From contig CAZBBC010000183.1 of NCBI GenBank assembly GCA_964489835.1, positions 1-8,207 on the forward strand: DNA of 8,207 bases, written 5' to 3'. A program made the position numbers and the translations under genes. Positions 6,691 through 8,207 of the stretch are shown piece after piece (position 1 is the stretch's first letter; each line of letters starts with the position of its first letter). The notes under the pieces are model-generated. The model was given only the letters and a program-made list of their open reading frames with translations. It ran no database searches and was not told where the DNA came from. This DNA is from CAZBBC01 sp964489835. GTDB taxonomy: Bacteria; Calditrichota; Calditrichia; JAJRVZ01.

Positions 6691-7848
6691 TTAAAGAGAT
6701 TTGTGTAAGATTTCCTCCAGTTCTCCCTCATCAAGTTCAACCGGGTTGCCCCTGGTACTGCTGGCATTTTTGACTTTTGGAATAATCGCTGTAAAATCCT
6801 CTTCTCGCATTCCGTATGCCGACAGGGGAGGAATTTTCAACTGGTGACACAGGATTTGAACCCATTGAACACCGTCTTCTGCCATGGCCCGGTCATCACC
6901 GGTCAGTAAATGAGCCACTTCGTCATAGCGTTTCAGGTACACAGAATCGGGGGCCCGCTTGTGGAGAGCACGCACATTCATTTCCATCACAAAAGGAAGT
7001 AAGCGGGCACAAAGTGCGCCGTGAGGGGCATGAAACATTCCACCCAAAGGTCCGGCAAATCCATGGACGGCTCCTAATTTGGCATTTGCCAGAGCCAGCC
7101 CGCCAAAAAGGCTGACAATGGACATATCCTCACGGGCAGCGGCATCCGTTCCATTTTCATAAACACGTTGTAATGAACGTGCCGCCCGTTGCATCCCTTC
7201 CCGGCAGAGGGCATCGGTTAAGGGATTGGACTTGTTTGATACATAGGGTTCCAGAACCTGGGTCAGTGCATCCAGACCAGTACTCGCCGTTAGTTGCGGC
7301 GGCATACTATGGGTTAATTCTGGATCTATCACAGCCACATTTGGGAGCATGTACGGGTGGCGCATGCTGACTTTTACCCGGTGTTGGGGAGAATCCAGCA
7401 CCGCATTGCGGGTCACCTCGGAACCGGTTCCCGCTGTTGTCGTAACCGCCACATAGGGTGCCGATGGTATTGCCAGTGGCTTAGCTTCGCCAATCACTTC
7501 CAGATAACTCATTAACGCACCGTGATTAGTCAGAAGCGCGGAAACAACTTTTCCCGTATCCAGAACACTGCCGCCGCCTAAACCGATCACCACCTCACTC
7601 CCCGCTTTTCGGGCACAATTAACCGCTTCCAGAGCAAGATCGACAGTCGGTTCTGTCTCGGGCACCAAAAAAAATTCTACCTCCATCCGGTTCTCCTGCA
7701 ACTGTTTCCGTAAAGCATCTGCTTTTTCGGGCACGCCTCCGGTAAGTACAAAAACTTTTTTTCCCATATCAGAAACCAGCGGTGCTATCTGTTCAAATAC
7801 ACCCGGGCCAAAAATGATCCGATGGGCGGTGGCAAATTCAAAATTCAT
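6691..7848 (-). CDS. Iron-containing alcohol dehydrogenase family protein
   Basis: With the ATG at 7848 the product has 385 residues, normal for this family. The N-terminal half is a nucleotide-binding domain (FATAHRIIFGPG near the start, GLGGGSVLDTGK at 89-100, TTTAGTGSEVTRNAV at 136-150). The C-terminal helical half carries the metal site. The expected D-x3-H is D193-x3-Q197 here, followed by H262 in AVHGF and H276 in APHG. The usual catalytic-region His of the AHPLG motif is Gly266. Members are cytoplasmic NAD(P)-dependent dehydrogenases or reductases of alcohols and aldehydes; the actual substrate is unclear. The reading frame extends to a GTG at 7860, but that codon overlaps the Shine-Dalgarno GGAG, and the ATG gives the usual family N-terminus. 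It is convergent with the oxidoreductase gene and appears monocistronic. Confidence 0.93.
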   Translation of the reverse strand: MNFEFATAHRIIFGPGVFEQIAPLVSDMGKKVFVLTGGVPEKADALRKQLQENRMEVEFFLVPETEPTVDLALEAVNCARKAGSEVVIGLGGGSVLDTGKVVSALLTNHGALMSYLEVIGEAKPLAIPSAPYVAVTTTAGTGSEVTRNAVLDSPQHRVKVSMRHPYMLPNVAVIDPELTHSMPPQLTASTGLDALTQVLEPYVSNKSNPLTDALCREGMQRAARSLQRVYENGTDAAAREDMSIVSLFGGLALANAKLGAVHGFAGPLGGMFHAPHGALCARLLPFVMEMNVRALHKRAPDSVYLKRYDEVAHLLTGDDRAMAEDGVQWVQILCHQLKIPPLSAYGMREEDFTAIIPKVKNASSTRGNPVELDEGELEEILHKSL

Positions 7849-7854
7849 TCTGCT

Positions 7855-7858
7855 CTCC
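7855..7858 (-). promoter_or_regulatory. Ribosome binding site deciding the alcohol dehydrogenase start
   Basis: On the minus strand GGAG stands 6 nt before the ATG at 7848. The alternative GTG start at 7860 shares a base with this site and has no Shine-Dalgarno of its own, so the ATG is preferred. Confidence 0.6.
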
Positions 7859-7878
7859 ACTTTATTCAGTCAGATTGA

Positions 7879-7906
7879 ATACTAGCTGTCGTAATGCACA
7901 TAGCAA
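7879..7906 (-). promoter_or_regulatory. Candidate promoter of the alcohol dehydrogenase gene
   Basis: On the minus strand TTGCTA (7901-7906) and TAGTAT (7879-7884) are 16 bp apart; each matches 4 of 6 sigma70 consensus positions. Transcription would start near 7872, about 24 nt before the ATG. Confidence 0.35.
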
Positions 7907-7930
7907 AGTATTACCCTGCAAGAGAAATCT

Positions 7931-8030
7931 ATCCACTAATTACACTAATTTTCACTAATTTCCACGAATTAAATAACAATCCTTTGAAAAATTCGTGAAA
8001 TTCGTGGATCAATTCGTGTAATCCGTGGAC
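7931..8030. repeat. CACGGATT-family palindrome, copy 3
   Basis: This is the best-preserved inverted repeat of the family. The left arm (7931-7973) has four units reading CACTAATT three times and CACGAATT once. The right arm (7987-8030) reads ATTCGTG, ATTCGTGG, ATTCGTG and ATCCGTGG. The arms align over about 43 positions with one single-base gap and a few substitutions, separated by only 13 nt, so a long hairpin could form. It lies upstream of the alcohol dehydrogenase gene, beyond its candidate promoter. Confidence 0.75.
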
Positions 8031-8074
8031 TTCGTTCTTTCCCGACTTGGCAATGACGTCATAATCAGAATAGT

Positions 8075-8158
8075 TTAATTATTCCTGCCCATTTTTTCCA
8101 GTTGAATCGGGTCCAAAAACGGATCTATATTTATCTTGAATAATTCATAGCACAGCAT
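8075..8158 (-). pseudogene. Possible 27-codon gene remnant
   Basis: A minus-strand frame from ATG at 8158 to TAA at 8075 encodes a 27-residue peptide with a protein-like composition (MLCYELFKI, then NIDPFLDP, then QLEKMGRNN). The frame continues upstream without a stop into repeat copy 4, where a TGA closes it. It could be the surviving C-terminus of a gene cut off by the repeat, or chance. No Shine-Dalgarno is visible and I do not recognise the family. Confidence 0.15.
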
Positions 8159-8180
8159 ATTGCTGTAATCAAAGAAAAAA

Positions 8181-8207
8181 ATAGTCCACGGATTTCACGG
8201 ATTAACA
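8181..8207. repeat. CACGGATT-family repeat, copy 4 (cut by the window end)
   Basis: This is the left arm only: it matches 2953-2979 at 26 of 27 bases, and the A-rich sequence just before it is also similar. The palindrome's right arm, if present, lies beyond the window. Confidence 0.7.

Larger units (their letters stand above)
7849..8207. other. Gene-free right edge (359 bp)
   Basis: It contains the leader and candidate promoter of the alcohol dehydrogenase gene, palindrome copy 3, unassigned sequence at 8031-8180 with one possible short gene remnant on the minus strand (8075-8158), and the beginning of repeat copy 4. No full gene is visible. Confidence 0.5.

Noticed and set aside
7849..7860. 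GTG start at 7860 for the alcohol dehydrogenase
   Set aside because: It overlaps the GGAG that serves the ATG at 7848, and the ATG gives the normal family N-terminus.
7931..8207. CRISPR array suggested by repeated ATTCGTG/CACGAATT units
   Set aside because: The units are about 10 bp, contiguous and arranged as an inverted repeat; there are no uniform spacers and no cas genes.

Overview
The window carries four complete protein genes, all apparently intact, separated by long AT-rich intergenic regions packed with degenerate, partly palindromic repeats. The Tat-exported Gfo/Idh/MocA oxidoreductase and the secreted glycosidase-like proteins suggest an environmental, polysaccharide-using bacterium of the Planctomycetota/Lentisphaerota/Verrucomicrobiota or FCB/KSB1/Latescibacterota kind. 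This placement is an inference from gene content; there is no rRNA or universal marker in the window to settle it.

Layout: 1-192 is repeat-derived sequence without a gene. 193-2796 (minus) encodes a secreted 867-residue protein made of two tandem copies of the same roughly 400-residue helical domain. 2797-3213 is intergenic and holds repeat fragments. 3214-4698 (minus) encodes a secreted 494-residue five-bladed-propeller protein resembling the GH32/GH43 superfamily. 4699-5096 is the divergent region between that gene and the next; it contains a nested palindrome built from two repeat families, plus candidate promoters on both sides. 5097-6419 (plus) encodes a Tat-dependent Gfo/Idh/MocA oxidoreductase and is followed by a strong intrinsic terminator at 6430-6487. 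6489-6677 is a long imperfect inverted repeat. 6691-7848 (minus) encodes an iron-containing alcohol dehydrogenase family protein with unusual residues at two normally conserved histidine positions. 7849-8207 holds another palindrome, a possible tiny gene remnant and the start of a further repeat copy.

Working together: the first three genes all encode exported proteins of types linked to sugar or glycan chemistry (a predicted alpha/alpha-barrel, a beta-propeller and a sugar oxidoreductase), so a shared role in extracytoplasmic glycan processing is plausible. They are not a tight operon: the gaps are about 400 bp and the oxidoreductase is divergent. The alcohol dehydrogenase is cytoplasmic and has its own promoter, so any link to the others is weak. 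I found no CRISPR array, tRNA, rRNA, transposase, phage gene or obvious defence system. The most unusual features are the duplicated-domain protein and the repeat-built palindromes between genes.
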